From contig CALWXF010000036.1 of NCBI GenBank assembly GCA_944385445.1, forward strand, positions 1 through 33,613: DNA of 33,613 nt. Reading direction: 5' to 3'. This document shows positions 15,898-26,178 of the stretch, one piece after another. Each line of letters begins with the position of its first letter. Position 1 is the first letter of the stretch. Below the pieces are notes generated by a model, which did no database searches, was not told the origin of the DNA, and saw only the letters and a program-made list of their open reading frames with translations. The translations under genes and the position numbers were made by a program. Source of the stretch: an uncultured Oscillospiraceae bacterium. GTDB taxonomy: Bacteria; Bacillota; Clostridia; Oscillospirales; Oscillospiraceae.

Positions 15898-16122
15898 ATG
15901 AATCTTGAATATGAGTACGCCCTGGGGCAAAATATCCGAAAGCTGCGCATGGAGCGTAAGCTATCCCAGGAACAACTTGCCGCACAGCTACAGACCCGAG
16001 GCTGTGATGTCACCCGCAGCGCCCTGGCCAAGATGGAGGTGGGCCAGCGGCATATCTACCCCGATGAGCTGAAGCTGCTACGGGAACTGCTGGGTGTGTC
16101 CTATGAGGAGCTTTTTGTTTAA
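15898..16122 (+). CDS. Small XRE-family regulator divergent from SLOG gene
   Basis: This 74-residue helix-turn-helix protein begins MNLEYEYALGQNIRKLRMERKLS; the recognition segment reads CDVTRSALAKMEVGQRHI. Start ATG at 15898 is preceded by AAGGAG with eight-base spacing, and an upstream in-frame ATG (15880) has no such site. It is the only plus-strand gene in this part of the island and diverges from the SLOG gene. Its ribosome site overlaps the second operator-like palindrome, so autorepression is likely. Confidence 0.85.
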   Translation: MNLEYEYALGQNIRKLRMERKLSQEQLAAQLQTRGCDVTRSALAKMEVGQRHIYPDELKLLRELLGVSYEELFV

Positions 16123-16139
16123 TACCTGCATTACGCATA

Positions 16140-16171
16140 ACGGCGGCATGGGTGTCACTCCCTGCCGCCGT
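16140..16171. terminator. Hairpin between convergent XRE and mob genes
   Basis: ACGGCGGCA (16140-16148) pairs with TGCCGCCGT (16163-16171) between the XRE stop and the relaxase stop. It lacks a long T-run, so strength as an intrinsic terminator is uncertain. The position between converging genes fits a bidirectional terminator. Confidence 0.5.
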
Positions 16172-16176
16172 CTCTG

Positions 16177-17412
16177 TTATCTCTCCCGGTCCTTGCTTTT
16201 GCGATGCCCCTTATCATAAGGAGCAATCGGCTCATACACAATACTCTTCTCCTGCTTTTTGAACTTCTCCAGAATCCCGTCCAAAAACTCCTTCACCGCT
16301 TTAGGGGCCGCCTTGACCGCTTCCAAATAGGGTCTGCACCTTTCCGTCAGCTCTGCCAAGGCTTTTTGAAGCTGCGACACCTCTGACTGCAAAGACCAGA
16401 TACGCCGGGTTAAGGACTGATTCTCCTCTCTCAGCCTCTTTGACTCTGAAACTGCGGAATAGCTCTGTTTGGCCAGAGTCGTCAACTTTTCATAGTCCTC
16501 CGCCGACACGCTATACTTACCTGTAAAGGTCTTTTTCCCGGATTGCTCAATCTCCCCAAACGTCATAAACGCCCGGTGTGTTTGCTGATACCTCCCCTGC
16601 TCGCTGGCAATTTTCTTTTCCAGGACCGATAACCGCTTCTCATCCTGCTGAATTTTATATCCCAGCGACGCCAAATGTTCCGCCGTGCTGCCACGTTCTC
16701 CACGCTCAAAGCCTTCAAAGCCAGCTTCTTTCATATACGCAAAAAACTGGTCCTGAAGCACGCTGTAAGAGGCGTGGTAGGTGGGCTTGCCCTTGCTGTT
16801 GAGAATAGGCTTCCCGTTCTCGTCAACGGCCTTCACAGACTTCCACTTCTTTGAGTGGCTGACCTGGTGGATGACCTCTTTGACCGTTCCCACAAGGGCA
16901 GGGTCCTTGCACCGCTTGGTCCAGCGCACCTCTTTGTTTACCACCGGCAGTGCCATCACATGCAGGTGATAATGGTAAATCGGCCTTCCATACTTCTCTG
17001 TCATGGCCACATTCCACTCATCGGCGTGCATGACGGCGGAAATGATATTTTCCTTGCCATATACACTTTGAGCAAAATGAAAGGCAGCTTCGTAAAAACG
17101 ACATGCATATTCATATCCACCATGCTGCTCAAAATACTCGGTATTTACATCCAGAACCATCTCATCAAAGACCTTTGCGTCTGGCTTCAAGCCCTTGAGG
17201 GACACCATCCCGGCTGCAATCAGCTCATCCAGCCGTTCGTTATAGGTCTTCTCCCCACAGCCATGATAGATGACGTTCCAACAAGTCCTAGAGAGATCCA
17301 CATTCATATTTTCATAGCTCTCATTTTTCCGTTCTATATGTCGTTCGAACTTACCCACCGTTGACCTTGTGCGGGTTTCCACACGGGCAACCGAGAAGTT
17401 CCCTTTCCCCAT
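16177..17412 (-). CDS. MobV-family relaxase
   Basis: This 411-residue relaxase is of the Pre/Mob (MobV) type. The N-terminal domain shows VARVETRTRS and the metal-binding signature HADEW (129-133) followed by IYHYHLHVMALPV (145-157), the HxDE...HxH motif of the family. The C-terminal ~180 residues are charged and coiled-coil-like. MobV proteins nick oriT and lead the strand into a recipient using a helper's mating pore, so the island is mobilisable rather than self-transmissible as far as visible here. A candidate oriT lies about 45 bases before its start. Start at the ATG at 17412 is supported by MGKGNFSVAR, a typical Mob N-terminus. Confidence 0.9.
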   Translation of the reverse strand: MGKGNFSVARVETRTRSTVGKFERHIERKNESYENMNVDLSRTCWNVIYHGCGEKTYNERLDELIAAGMVSLKGLKPDAKVFDEMVLDVNTEYFEQHGGYEYACRFYEAAFHFAQSVYGKENIISAVMHADEWNVAMTEKYGRPIYHYHLHVMALPVVNKEVRWTKRCKDPALVGTVKEVIHQVSHSKKWKSVKAVDENGKPILNSKGKPTYHASYSVLQDQFFAYMKEAGFEGFERGERGSTAEHLASLGYKIQQDEKRLSVLEKKIASEQGRYQQTHRAFMTFGEIEQSGKKTFTGKYSVSAEDYEKLTTLAKQSYSAVSESKRLREENQSLTRRIWSLQSEVSQLQKALAELTERCRPYLEAVKAAPKAVKEFLDGILEKFKKQEKSIVYEPIAPYDKGHRKSKDRER

Positions 17413-17456
17413 ATGCGTTCACTTCCTTTTCCATGGTGCGGGCTGAAGGGCACGGA

Positions 17457-17510
17457 GGTTACACACCTTTTTCAAAGTGTGTAACCCACTATGACACTTT
17501 CAGCCATGCG
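17457..17510. other. Candidate oriT for the MobV relaxase
   Basis: A perfect 10-bp inverted repeat, GGTTACACAC (17457-17466) and GTGTGTAACC (17477-17486), sits just upstream of mob. It is followed by ACTATGACACTTTC. The arm AAGTGTGTAACC resembles the AGTGTG/TTA nick region of MobV plasmids such as pMV158. Position and motif fit an origin of transfer; the nick site itself is inferred. Confidence 0.55.
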
Positions 17511-17547
17511 GCTGCAAAGATGTCGTGGGCTCTCCGAGGGGGTGTGC

Positions 17548-17694
17548 GGCTCCTGCGGGAGCCTGCCGTGGTTGCAGAGTACCGTCTCCCCTGCAACCAC
17601 GGTGTGTTCCACGCAACGGCGCAGAACACCGCCGGAGACAATGCCCCCGGATTGTCTCCGGCCATTGTCGGGAATGGCGTTCCATTCCCGACAA
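17548..17694. repeat. Cluster of four perfect hairpins
   Basis: Four successive inverted repeats lie in 147 bases: 17548-17563 (6-bp arms), 17566-17602 (12-bp arms, CCGTGGTTGCAG), 17631-17662 (12-bp arms, GCCGGAGACAAT) and 17665-17694 (13-bp arms, TTGTCGGGAATGG). None has a following T-run on either strand, so they are unlikely to be simple terminators. They lie between oriT and the iterons and may belong to a replication or transfer origin acting in single-stranded form. Confidence 0.7.
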
Positions 17695-17719
17695 GTCGAG
17701 GGATGGAAAAACGGGGGTG

Positions 17720-17804
17720 TGTGACGATAGTGACGATGATGACGATATTTTTCACACCGCCCCCACTCCCATTTTCATCGTCACTATCGTCACTCATCGT
17801 CACT
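17720..17804. repeat. Inverted array of six 9-bp iterons, candidate replication origin
   Basis: Three copies read forward (TGTGACGAT, AGTGACGAT, GATGACGAT at 17720-17746) and three perfect AGTGACGAT copies read on the minus strand (17777-17785, 17786-17794, 17796-17804). The two groups face each other across about 30 bases including a TATTTTT stretch. The last copy overlaps the stop codon of the helicase gene. Iterons next to a RepA-like helicase gene are typical of a plasmid-type origin. Confidence 0.65.
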
Positions 17805-18945
17805 CTGACTGTTTCTTGAGAAAGATTTTACTGCCTGCGCTGGTGCGCTTGGATGTGTACTGGATTTGGTACTCACCAACCAACTCCCCCGCTTTCACAT
17901 TCAGTTGCCTGGTCAGCGCATTGGGCTGGAGGTCTGTACCCAGCAGTTGGCACAGCTGGGTAGCACTTCCCTCCCATTCGCCTTGATGCTGTTGGAGCAG
18001 TTCTGTCACCTGTTCCAGCAGCGGATCTGGTGGTTTCCTCCACAGCTCGTTTTCCACTCGCTCCAGCACCCACAGTAGCCGCTCCTGGTCCCGCCTGAGA
18101 TACAGCCGCTGATCCGGCTGATCCCGCCCCACTACTTCCACCGTAGCCGTGGCATCCGTACGCTGCTCCTTCTGCATCAGCAAGGCCCCGTCTGCACACC
18201 CCAGCAGTCCGGTAGTGCCGGAAATCGTCTCAAAACTGTCCCCTGCCGGTTGCTTGCGGGTGTGGTGTACAATCAGGACACATACCTGATTTAAGTCCGC
18301 TATCTGCTTCAGCTTGCTGATGATCTCATAGTCCTTGGCATAGCTGTAGGCATCCCCGGACACTTCCCGCACCTTCTGCAAGGTGTCCACAACCACCAGC
18401 TTGGTATTTCGGTGTTCTCGGAGAAACTTGTTCAACTGCTCCTCTAAACCCTGACCAATTTGTTTGGAGTGGGTGGCAAAATACAGGTTGTCCGTTCCGT
18501 CTACATCGAACATCCGGGACATCCGCTGCTGGAGCCGCCTCATGTCGTCCTCCAGGGCCAAATACAGGACTGCACCCTGTTTCACCTGGTACCCCCAGAT
18601 GGGGCGGCCCACGCTGACGTGATACGCCAGCTGGGCCACCAAAAAGGATTTACCAATCTTGGGGGCACCGGCCAGGAGATATGCCCCGGTGTAGAGCAAG
18701 TTTTCTACAATGGAGCCTCGTCCCTGGTACACCTGCTCCATCAATTCATTGAGGGTCACAGTGGGTAAATACGCCGGATCGTTTCGCTGTTGCTGCTCTC
18801 GAAAATACGCCTGCAATTCTGCGTCCAATCCGTTGTTTTCCCCATAGCAATCTGGTATAATATTCGTGTTCTTGTAGAGCGACTGCCCCTCATCTGCGCC
18901 AACAGATGGGTTAGGGGCGGTCGTTTTCTTTTGCTCATCCAGCAT
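17800..18945 (-). CDS. RepA-like hexameric helicase/AAA_25 ATPase
   Basis: This 381-residue protein has Walker A GAPKIGKS at 93-100, then LYLALEDDMRRLQQRM, Walker B LVVVDTLQ at 183-190 and VCVLIVHHTRK. This is the RecA-fold order of RSF1010 RepA-type and DnaB-like replicative helicases (AAA_25). The C-terminal ~100 residues, with WEGSATQLCQLLG and LTRQLNVKAGELV, look like a winged-helix tail. It probably unwinds the element's origin after excision or supports its replication in the host. The start overlaps the end of the ribbon-helix-helix gene by 11 bases. Its stop codon lies in the last iteron, placing the origin directly behind it. Confidence 0.8.
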   Translation of the reverse strand: MLDEQKKTTAPNPSVGADEGQSLYKNTNIIPDCYGENNGLDAELQAYFREQQQRNDPAYLPTVTLNELMEQVYQGRGSIVENLLYTGAYLLAGAPKIGKSFLVAQLAYHVSVGRPIWGYQVKQGAVLYLALEDDMRRLQQRMSRMFDVDGTDNLYFATHSKQIGQGLEEQLNKFLREHRNTKLVVVDTLQKVREVSGDAYSYAKDYEIISKLKQIADLNQVCVLIVHHTRKQPAGDSFETISGTTGLLGCADGALLMQKEQRTDATATVEVVGRDQPDQRLYLRRDQERLLWVLERVENELWRKPPDPLLEQVTELLQQHQGEWEGSATQLCQLLGTDLQPNALTRQLNVKAGELVGEYQIQYTSKRTSAGSKIFLKKQSE

Positions 18946-19264
18946 AATTTCTACCTCCTAACTGGCAGTTGGTGATCTGGATCACTTGCTCCAGCAATGC
19001 TTGGCACTGTAACAAAAGTTCTCCCCACTGGTCCGGCCCATTGACCTGTTGGAGAAGCATTCGCAAGCGCTTCAGTTCCACCGCCAAGCGATCACTTTCA
19101 AATTTCCCGGCTCGGAGTTCAATATACTGCTCTAACATAGATTGAATCATATACTGGTTCTTAGGCAGTCCAGTTATTTTAATTCTCTCTTCCAACCGAT
19201 AGTACTCCTCCATGGTCACTCGAAAGCACACGGTCTTTTCTCTGGTCCGATTCTTTGTTTCCAT
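18935..19264 (-). CDS. Ribbon-helix-helix mobilisation/accessory protein
   Basis: Start ATG at 19264 follows AGGAGGAGG; the frame is open further upstream inside the integrase gene. The 109-residue product begins METKNRTREKTVCFRVTMEEYYRLEERI, an RHH-type fold with KTVCFRVT as the likely DNA-contacting strand. It continues with a helical C-terminal half rich in Leu and Gln. Such proteins act as relaxosome accessories (MobC-like) or small regulators in mobilisable elements. Its first 86 bases lie inside the 3' end of the integrase gene in another frame, so the two are tightly coupled. Confidence 0.7.
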   Translation of the reverse strand: METKNRTREKTVCFRVTMEEYYRLEERIKITGLPKNQYMIQSMLEQYIELRAGKFESDRLAVELKRLRMLLQQVNGPDQWGELLLQCQALLEQVIQITNCQLGGRNYAG

Positions 19265-20345
19265 TCGCTTTTTCCTCCTCCTGAGACGAGTTTTTATAAA
19301 ATGCATCCAACCGATCGGCCAACCGCTCCTGTTTGTTCGGGTACAAATGGGAGTACGTGTTCAGTGTGGTCTCAATATTTTCATGGCCCAGACGTTCTGC
19401 AATTTCCTTAGGAGAAACCCCCATTTCCACCAATAGGCTGGCGTGAGAGTGCCTGAGGTCGTGAATGCGGATTCTCTTGACTCCACTGAGTTTGACCCCC
19501 CGCAGCATCTCTTTCTCTAAAAATGTCTTTGCAATGGGGCAGACCCTATCTCCAGGATTGGGATGGTAGAGACTGTCCATATAGTCTCTAAGATCTTCCA
19601 CCAGGAAGGCTGGCAGATTTACTGTACGATTACTCTTGGGTGTTTTTGGTAGTGTGATTACATCTCGTCCCTTTAACCGCTGGTAGGATTTGTTGATGGT
19701 CATAGTCTTGTGCTCCAAATCCACATCTGCAAAGGTAAGCGCCAATAACTCTCCAATCCGAATGCCGGTCCAAAAAAGAATTTGAAACGACATCCAGGAG
19801 ACCCGCTTATCCATCAAGCAATCCGAAAAGTCTTGAAATTCTTCTTTCGTCCAGATTTTCATCTCATCAGCTTTGGCCTTACCCATACTTCCAGCTTTCT
19901 TACAAGGATTGCTGCTCAACTCATAATAGCGTACTGCGTAGTTAAACAAGGAACTGAGCTGGTTGTTGATAGTTTTGAGATAGGTTTGAGAGTATCCCTG
20001 TTGAATCAGACCGTTTTGCCAGGCCCGAATATTTGCCACACTAATCTCATTGAGACGCTTTTCACCAAAAAACGGGATTAGTTTATCCTGGATGATATAT
20101 TCCTTATTGATCATGGTATGTTCTCTCAGTCGATGGCGCATATCGTCCAGGTACAACGCCACGAAGTCCCGAAACGGCATATTGCAACTATTACTTTTTT
20201 GAAGCAAGAACGTCCGAAGCCACTCCTCCGCTTCTCTTTTTGTTTGGAATCCACGCTTTGTGGATTTGCGATTCTTCCCCGTCCAGTCTTTGTAGCGATA
20301 TTGGATGAGCCACTTCCCTGTTTTCGGATCCTTTTCTGCTTTCAT
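19179..20345 (-). CDS. Tyrosine recombinase/integrase
   Basis: This 388-residue integrase has an N-terminal arm-binding domain (KWLIQYRYKDWTGKNRK), a SAM-like core-binding domain (about 55-150) and a catalytic domain. The catalytic residues are R196 (TGIRIGELL), H295 and R298 (HDLRHS), H321 (LGHENIETT) and Y331 (NTYSHLYP). It drives integration and excision, most likely at the guaA 3' end just beyond the repressor gene. Its start overlaps the excisionase stop by four bases. The C-terminal ~40 residues after the catalytic Tyr run into the RHH gene in another frame, a compact arrangement. Confidence 0.95.
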   Translation of the reverse strand: MKAEKDPKTGKWLIQYRYKDWTGKNRKSTKRGFQTKREAEEWLRTFLLQKSNSCNMPFRDFVALYLDDMRHRLREHTMINKEYIIQDKLIPFFGEKRLNEISVANIRAWQNGLIQQGYSQTYLKTINNQLSSLFNYAVRYYELSSNPCKKAGSMGKAKADEMKIWTKEEFQDFSDCLMDKRVSWMSFQILFWTGIRIGELLALTFADVDLEHKTMTINKSYQRLKGRDVITLPKTPKSNRTVNLPAFLVEDLRDYMDSLYHPNPGDRVCPIAKTFLEKEMLRGVKLSGVKRIRIHDLRHSHASLLVEMGVSPKEIAERLGHENIETTLNTYSHLYPNKQERLADRLDAFYKNSSQEEEKANGNKESDQRKDRVLSSDHGGVLSVGREN

Positions 20346-20539
20346 CCGACCTGCACCTCCACCTCAAGTCCATAGCATCGCTCCTCCAGATACTTGCGAG
20401 GCACTCGACCGGAAAAGGTCAGGTATCCCTTCTGCCCCAATTCTTCATTCAACCTGTGAATGATCTTGTAGGCATGTCCTTTGGAAATGCTCAGTGCTGC
20501 TGCAAGTTCCGCAGCTGTGATAAAGCTTTTCTCGTTCAT
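20342..20539 (-). CDS. Excisionase-like small DNA-binding protein
   Basis: This 65-residue protein has a helix-turn-helix AAELAAALSISKGHAYKIIHRLN followed by a wing-like GYLTFSGRVPRKYLEER, the layout of MerR/Xis-type excisionases and DNA-binding domain 17 proteins. It overlaps the integrase start by four bases and is the first gene after the regulated promoter. Its job is probably to bias the integrase towards excision. The assignment rests on context and fold pattern. Confidence 0.8.
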   Translation of the reverse strand: MNEKSFITAAELAAALSISKGHAYKIIHRLNEELGQKGYLTFSGRVPRKYLEERCYGLEVEVQVG

Positions 20540-20560
20540 GGTATTCCCTCCTTGTATGTT

Positions 20561-20654
20561 TGTAGCTAGCTCGCTACATTCAGTATAATGTAGTCACCTC
20601 GCTACGTCAACCCTAATTCTTTATTTTCTCAATTTTTGTAGTCATGTCGCTCTA
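20561..20654. promoter_or_regulatory. Three operator-like repeats between excisionase and repressor
   Basis: Three 18-bp near-palindromes share the form TGTAGy-N6-GCTmyr: 20561-20578 (perfect arms TGTAGC/GCTACA), 20589-20606 and 20637-20654. They cover the xis promoter and lie just ahead of the repressor gene's own -10 region. The XRE protein encoded at 20697 is the likely binder. Confidence 0.7.
20582..20610 (-). promoter_or_regulatory. xis-int operon promoter
   Basis: On the minus strand, TTGACG (20605-20610) and TATACT (20582-20587) are separated by exactly 17 bases, a near-consensus sigma-70-type promoter. Operator repeat 20589-20606 fills the spacer, so binding there would silence excision, replication and transfer genes together. 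Confidence 0.75.
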
Positions 20655-20661
20655 TCCATGG

Positions 20662-20667
20662 TATACT
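20662..20667 (+). promoter_or_regulatory. Candidate -10 box of the XRE repressor gene
   Basis: TATACT at 20662-20667 lies 29 bases before the repressor start codon. No good -35 box at the standard spacing is evident; operator repeat 20637-20654 occupies that space. Confidence 0.4.
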
Positions 20668-20696
20668 ATTGCTTGAAAACCAGGAGGGGATATGTC

Positions 20697-21323
20697 ATGC
20701 TGACCATTGGAGATCGCATCAAATACTTTCGTACGAGGCGGGGTCTAACACAGGCACAGTTGGCTCAGTGCACTGGAATACATCCAGTCTCTATCCGTAA
20801 ATACGAAACCAATAAAATGCAGCCTCAGTTGTCTCAGATTGAAAAAATTGCTGATGCTTTGTGCCTTAGCACATCTGCGCTTACCGGTTCCTATTCGGAA
20901 ATCATCAAACTAGAAACTGTGGGAAATCTCATGGGCCTGTTGATTATGTGGCACAAATCCGGCATTCTAACTCTCCAGGGAGAACGTGGAGAGGATAACA
21001 AGCTGATAGCTTCCACAGTGCATCTGGTTCCAAATCCTGCACTTCAAAACTGCCTTTCTGTCACGCTCCAGGGAGAAAACAAGGAGGCCATCCCAACAGA
21101 TGACCTCATGATAAAACTTCGATTCAATTCTCTTTTAGACGATTTAATACGATGGGAAGATACCTACAACGGATTTAATGTATTGGCAGCTCAACACCGT
21201 GATTCCACAGACGAGTATGTGCTGACCACGATGAATGAAATCTATGCCAATCTAACCTTCATCGAAATGGAACTTCAGGCTACCACAAGACCTCTGACGT
21301 GGCTGCGGCCATCTCAGCAATAA
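20697..21323 (+). CDS. XRE-family repressor of the mobility module
   Basis: Start ATG at 20697 is preceded by AGGAGG; an ATG at 20658 lacks one. The 208-residue product begins MLTIGDRIKYFRTRRGLTQAQLAQ with a classical Cro/C1 helix-turn-helix (TQAQLAQCTGIHPVSIRKYE). A C-terminal domain of about 130 residues follows, with no recognised family and no Ser-Lys autoprotease signature that I can identify. It diverges from xis-int across three operator-like repeats, the standard layout of a maintenance repressor. It is also the last gene before the guaA junction. Confidence 0.85.
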   Translation: MLTIGDRIKYFRTRRGLTQAQLAQCTGIHPVSIRKYETNKMQPQLSQIEKIADALCLSTSALTGSYSEIIKLETVGNLMGLLIMWHKSGILTLQGERGEDNKLIASTVHLVPNPALQNCLSVTLQGENKEAIPTDDLMIKLRFNSLLDDLIRWEDTYNGFNVLAAQHRDSTDEYVLTTMNEIYANLTFIEMELQATTRPLTWLRPSQQ

Positions 21324-21332
21324 TTGACAAGT

Positions 21333-21351
21333 GCACTCATTTTGCACTCAG
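21333..21351. other. Tandem TGCACTCA pair near the right island junction
   Basis: TGCACTCA occurs at 21333-21340 and 21344-21351, exactly 11 bases apart, between the repressor stop and the guaA terminator. One-helical-turn spacing and position at the island edge suggest integrase arm-binding sites of the attachment region. The core crossover point was not identified. Confidence 0.4.
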
Positions 21352-21363
21352 CAAGGAGAAGAA

Positions 21364-21402
21364 AACCCCGGAAACCGTTGGGGCCCAACGGTTTCCGGGG
21401 TT
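21364..21402 (-). terminator. guaA terminator
   Basis: A perfect 19-bp inverted repeat (arms 21364-21382 and 21384-21402) starts seven bases after the guaA stop and is followed on the minus strand by TTCTTCTCC after the AA-TT base pairs. This is a strong intrinsic terminator candidate. Confidence 0.85.
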
Positions 21403-21409
21403 AAATTCT

Positions 21410-22951
21410 TTATTCCCACTCGATGGTGGCAGGAGGCTTAGAAGTGATGTCGTAGCAGATACGGTTGATGCCGGGCACCTCGTTGACGATGCGGACGCTG
21501 ATCTTGTCCAGCAGGTCGTAGGGGATGCGGGCCCAGTCAGCGGTCATGAAGTCGCTGGTGGTGACAGCCCGGAGGGCCAGGGTGTAGTCGTAGGTGCGGC
21601 CATCGCCCATGACGCCCACGGAGCGGGTGTTGGTCAACACAGCAAAATACTGGTTGATGTTCTTGTCCTCGCCAGCGGCGGCGATCTCCTCCCGGTAGAT
21701 GGCATCGGCATCCCGCAGGGTGTCCAGCTTCTCCTTGGTCAGGTCGCCGATGACACGGATGGCCAGGCCGGGGCCGGGGAAGGGCTGACGGGTGACCAGG
21801 TACTCGGGCAGCTGGAGCTCACGGCCCAGCTGACGCACCTCGTCCTTGAACAGCAGGCGCAGGGGCTCCAGAATCTCCTTGAAGTCCACATAGTCAGGCA
21901 GGCCGCCCACGTTGTGGTGGCTCTTGATGACGGCAGCATCGCCAGCGCCGGACTCGATGACGTCGGGGTAGATGGTGCCCTGGGCCAGGAAGTCCACGGC
22001 GCCGATCTTCTTGGCCTCTTCCTCGAAGACTCGGATAAACTCCTCGCCGATGATCTTGCGCTTGTGCTCGGGCTCCTCCACGCCGGCCAGCTTGATGAGG
22101 AAGCGGGTCTCGGCGTCTACCCGGACGAAGTTCATGGCCCACTTGGAGAAGGCAGCCTCCACCTCGTCGCCCTCGTTCTTGCGCATGAGGCCGTGGTCCA
22201 CGAACACACAGGTGAGCTGACTGCCCACAGCCTCGGCCAGCAGAGCGGCGCACACGGAGGAGTCCACGCCGCCGGACAGGGCCAGCAGCACCTTACCGTC
22301 GCCCACTTTCTCACGGATGGCGGCAATGGCGGTGTTCTTGTAGTCCTCCATGGTCCAGTCGCCAGCGGCGTGGCAGACCTCATAGAGGAAGTTGCGGATC
22401 ATCTTCACGCCGTTTTCGGTGTGGTTGACCTCGGGGTGGTACTGCACGCCGTAGAAGCCCTTCTCCTCGTTGGCGATGGCCACGTTGGGGCAGTTGGCGC
22501 TGTGGGCCACCAGTTCAAAGCCCTGGGGCACCTGGGCCATATAGTCGCCGTGGCTCATCCAGGAGATGCCCTGCTCAGGCAGGTCCTTGAAGATGGGGCT
22601 GTTGGTGTTGTACCAGGTCTCGGTCTTGCCGTACTCCCGGGCGGTGTCGTCCTGGGCGGGAGTGACCTGGCCGCCAAGAGTGTGGGCCATGAGCTGGCAG
22701 CCGTAGCAGATGCCCAGCACAGGCACGCCCCAGGTGAAGATCTCGGGGTCCACCTTGGGGGACCCCTCCTCATACACAGAGTTGGGGCCGCCCGTGAAGA
22801 TGATGCCGATGGGGTTCATGGCCTTGAGTTCGGCCAAGGGGGTGGTATAGGGTTTGACTTCGCAGTACACGTTGCACTCACGCACACGCCGGGCGATGAG
22901 CTGGTTATACTGTCCGCCGAAGTCCAGTACAATCACGGTTTGATGTGCCAT
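21410..22951 (-). CDS. guaA: GMP synthase (glutamine-hydrolysing)
   Basis: This 513-residue enzyme converts XMP to GMP using glutamine and ATP. The N-terminal class I glutamine amidotransferase has the nucleophile in [10 protein letters not shown] (C82) and the His-Glu pair in [10 protein letters not shown] (H172, E174). The ATP pyrophosphatase domain has SGGVDSS at 226-232, and the C-terminal dimerisation domain ends in the invariant-type PPATIEWE. The start follows GGAAGG, 17 bases after carB, so carA-carB-guaA are probably co-transcribed. The 3' end of guaA is a known insertion point for genomic islands, and an integrase-bearing island begins immediately beyond it here. The reading frame is complete. 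Confidence 0.98.
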   Translation of the reverse strand: MAHQTVIVLDFGGQYNQLIARRVRECNVYCEVKPYTTPLAELKAMNPIGIIFTGGPNSVYEEGSPKVDPEIFTWGVPVLGICYGCQLMAHTLGGQVTPAQDDTAREYGKTETWYNTNSPIFKDLPEQGISWMSHGDYMAQVPQGFELVAHSANCPNVAIANEEKGFYGVQYHPEVNHTENGVKMIRNFLYEVCHAAGDWTMEDYKNTAIAAIREKVGDGKVLLALSGGVDSSVCAALLAEAVGSQLTCVFVDHGLMRKNEGDEVEAAFSKWAMNFVRVDAETRFLIKLAGVEEPEHKRKIIGEEFIRVFEEEAKKIGAVDFLAQGTIYPDVIESGAGDAAVIKSHHNVGGLPDYVDFKEILEPLRLLFKDEVRQLGRELQLPEYLVTRQPFPGPGLAIRVIGDLTKEKLDTLRDADAIYREEIAAAGEDKNINQYFAVLTNTRSVGVMGDGRTYDYTLALRAVTTSDFMTADWARIPYDLLDKISVRIVNEVPGINRICYDITSKPPATIEWE

Positions 22952-22968
22952 TCCGATAGTTTCCTTCC

Positions 22969-26177
<3,209 letters not shown>

Positions 26178-26178
<1 letters not shown>

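Noticed and set aside
17720-17804. CRISPR array
   Set aside because: The repeats are 9-mers in both orientations without unique spacers and without cas genes; they fit iterons.
1-21360. Intact prophage
   Set aside because: No capsid, terminase, portal, tail or lysis genes; a MobV relaxase, oriT-like site and helicase point to a mobilisable island.
21324-21410. tRNA gene as the integration target
   Set aside because: No cloverleaf can be traced at the junction; guaA is the adjacent gene.
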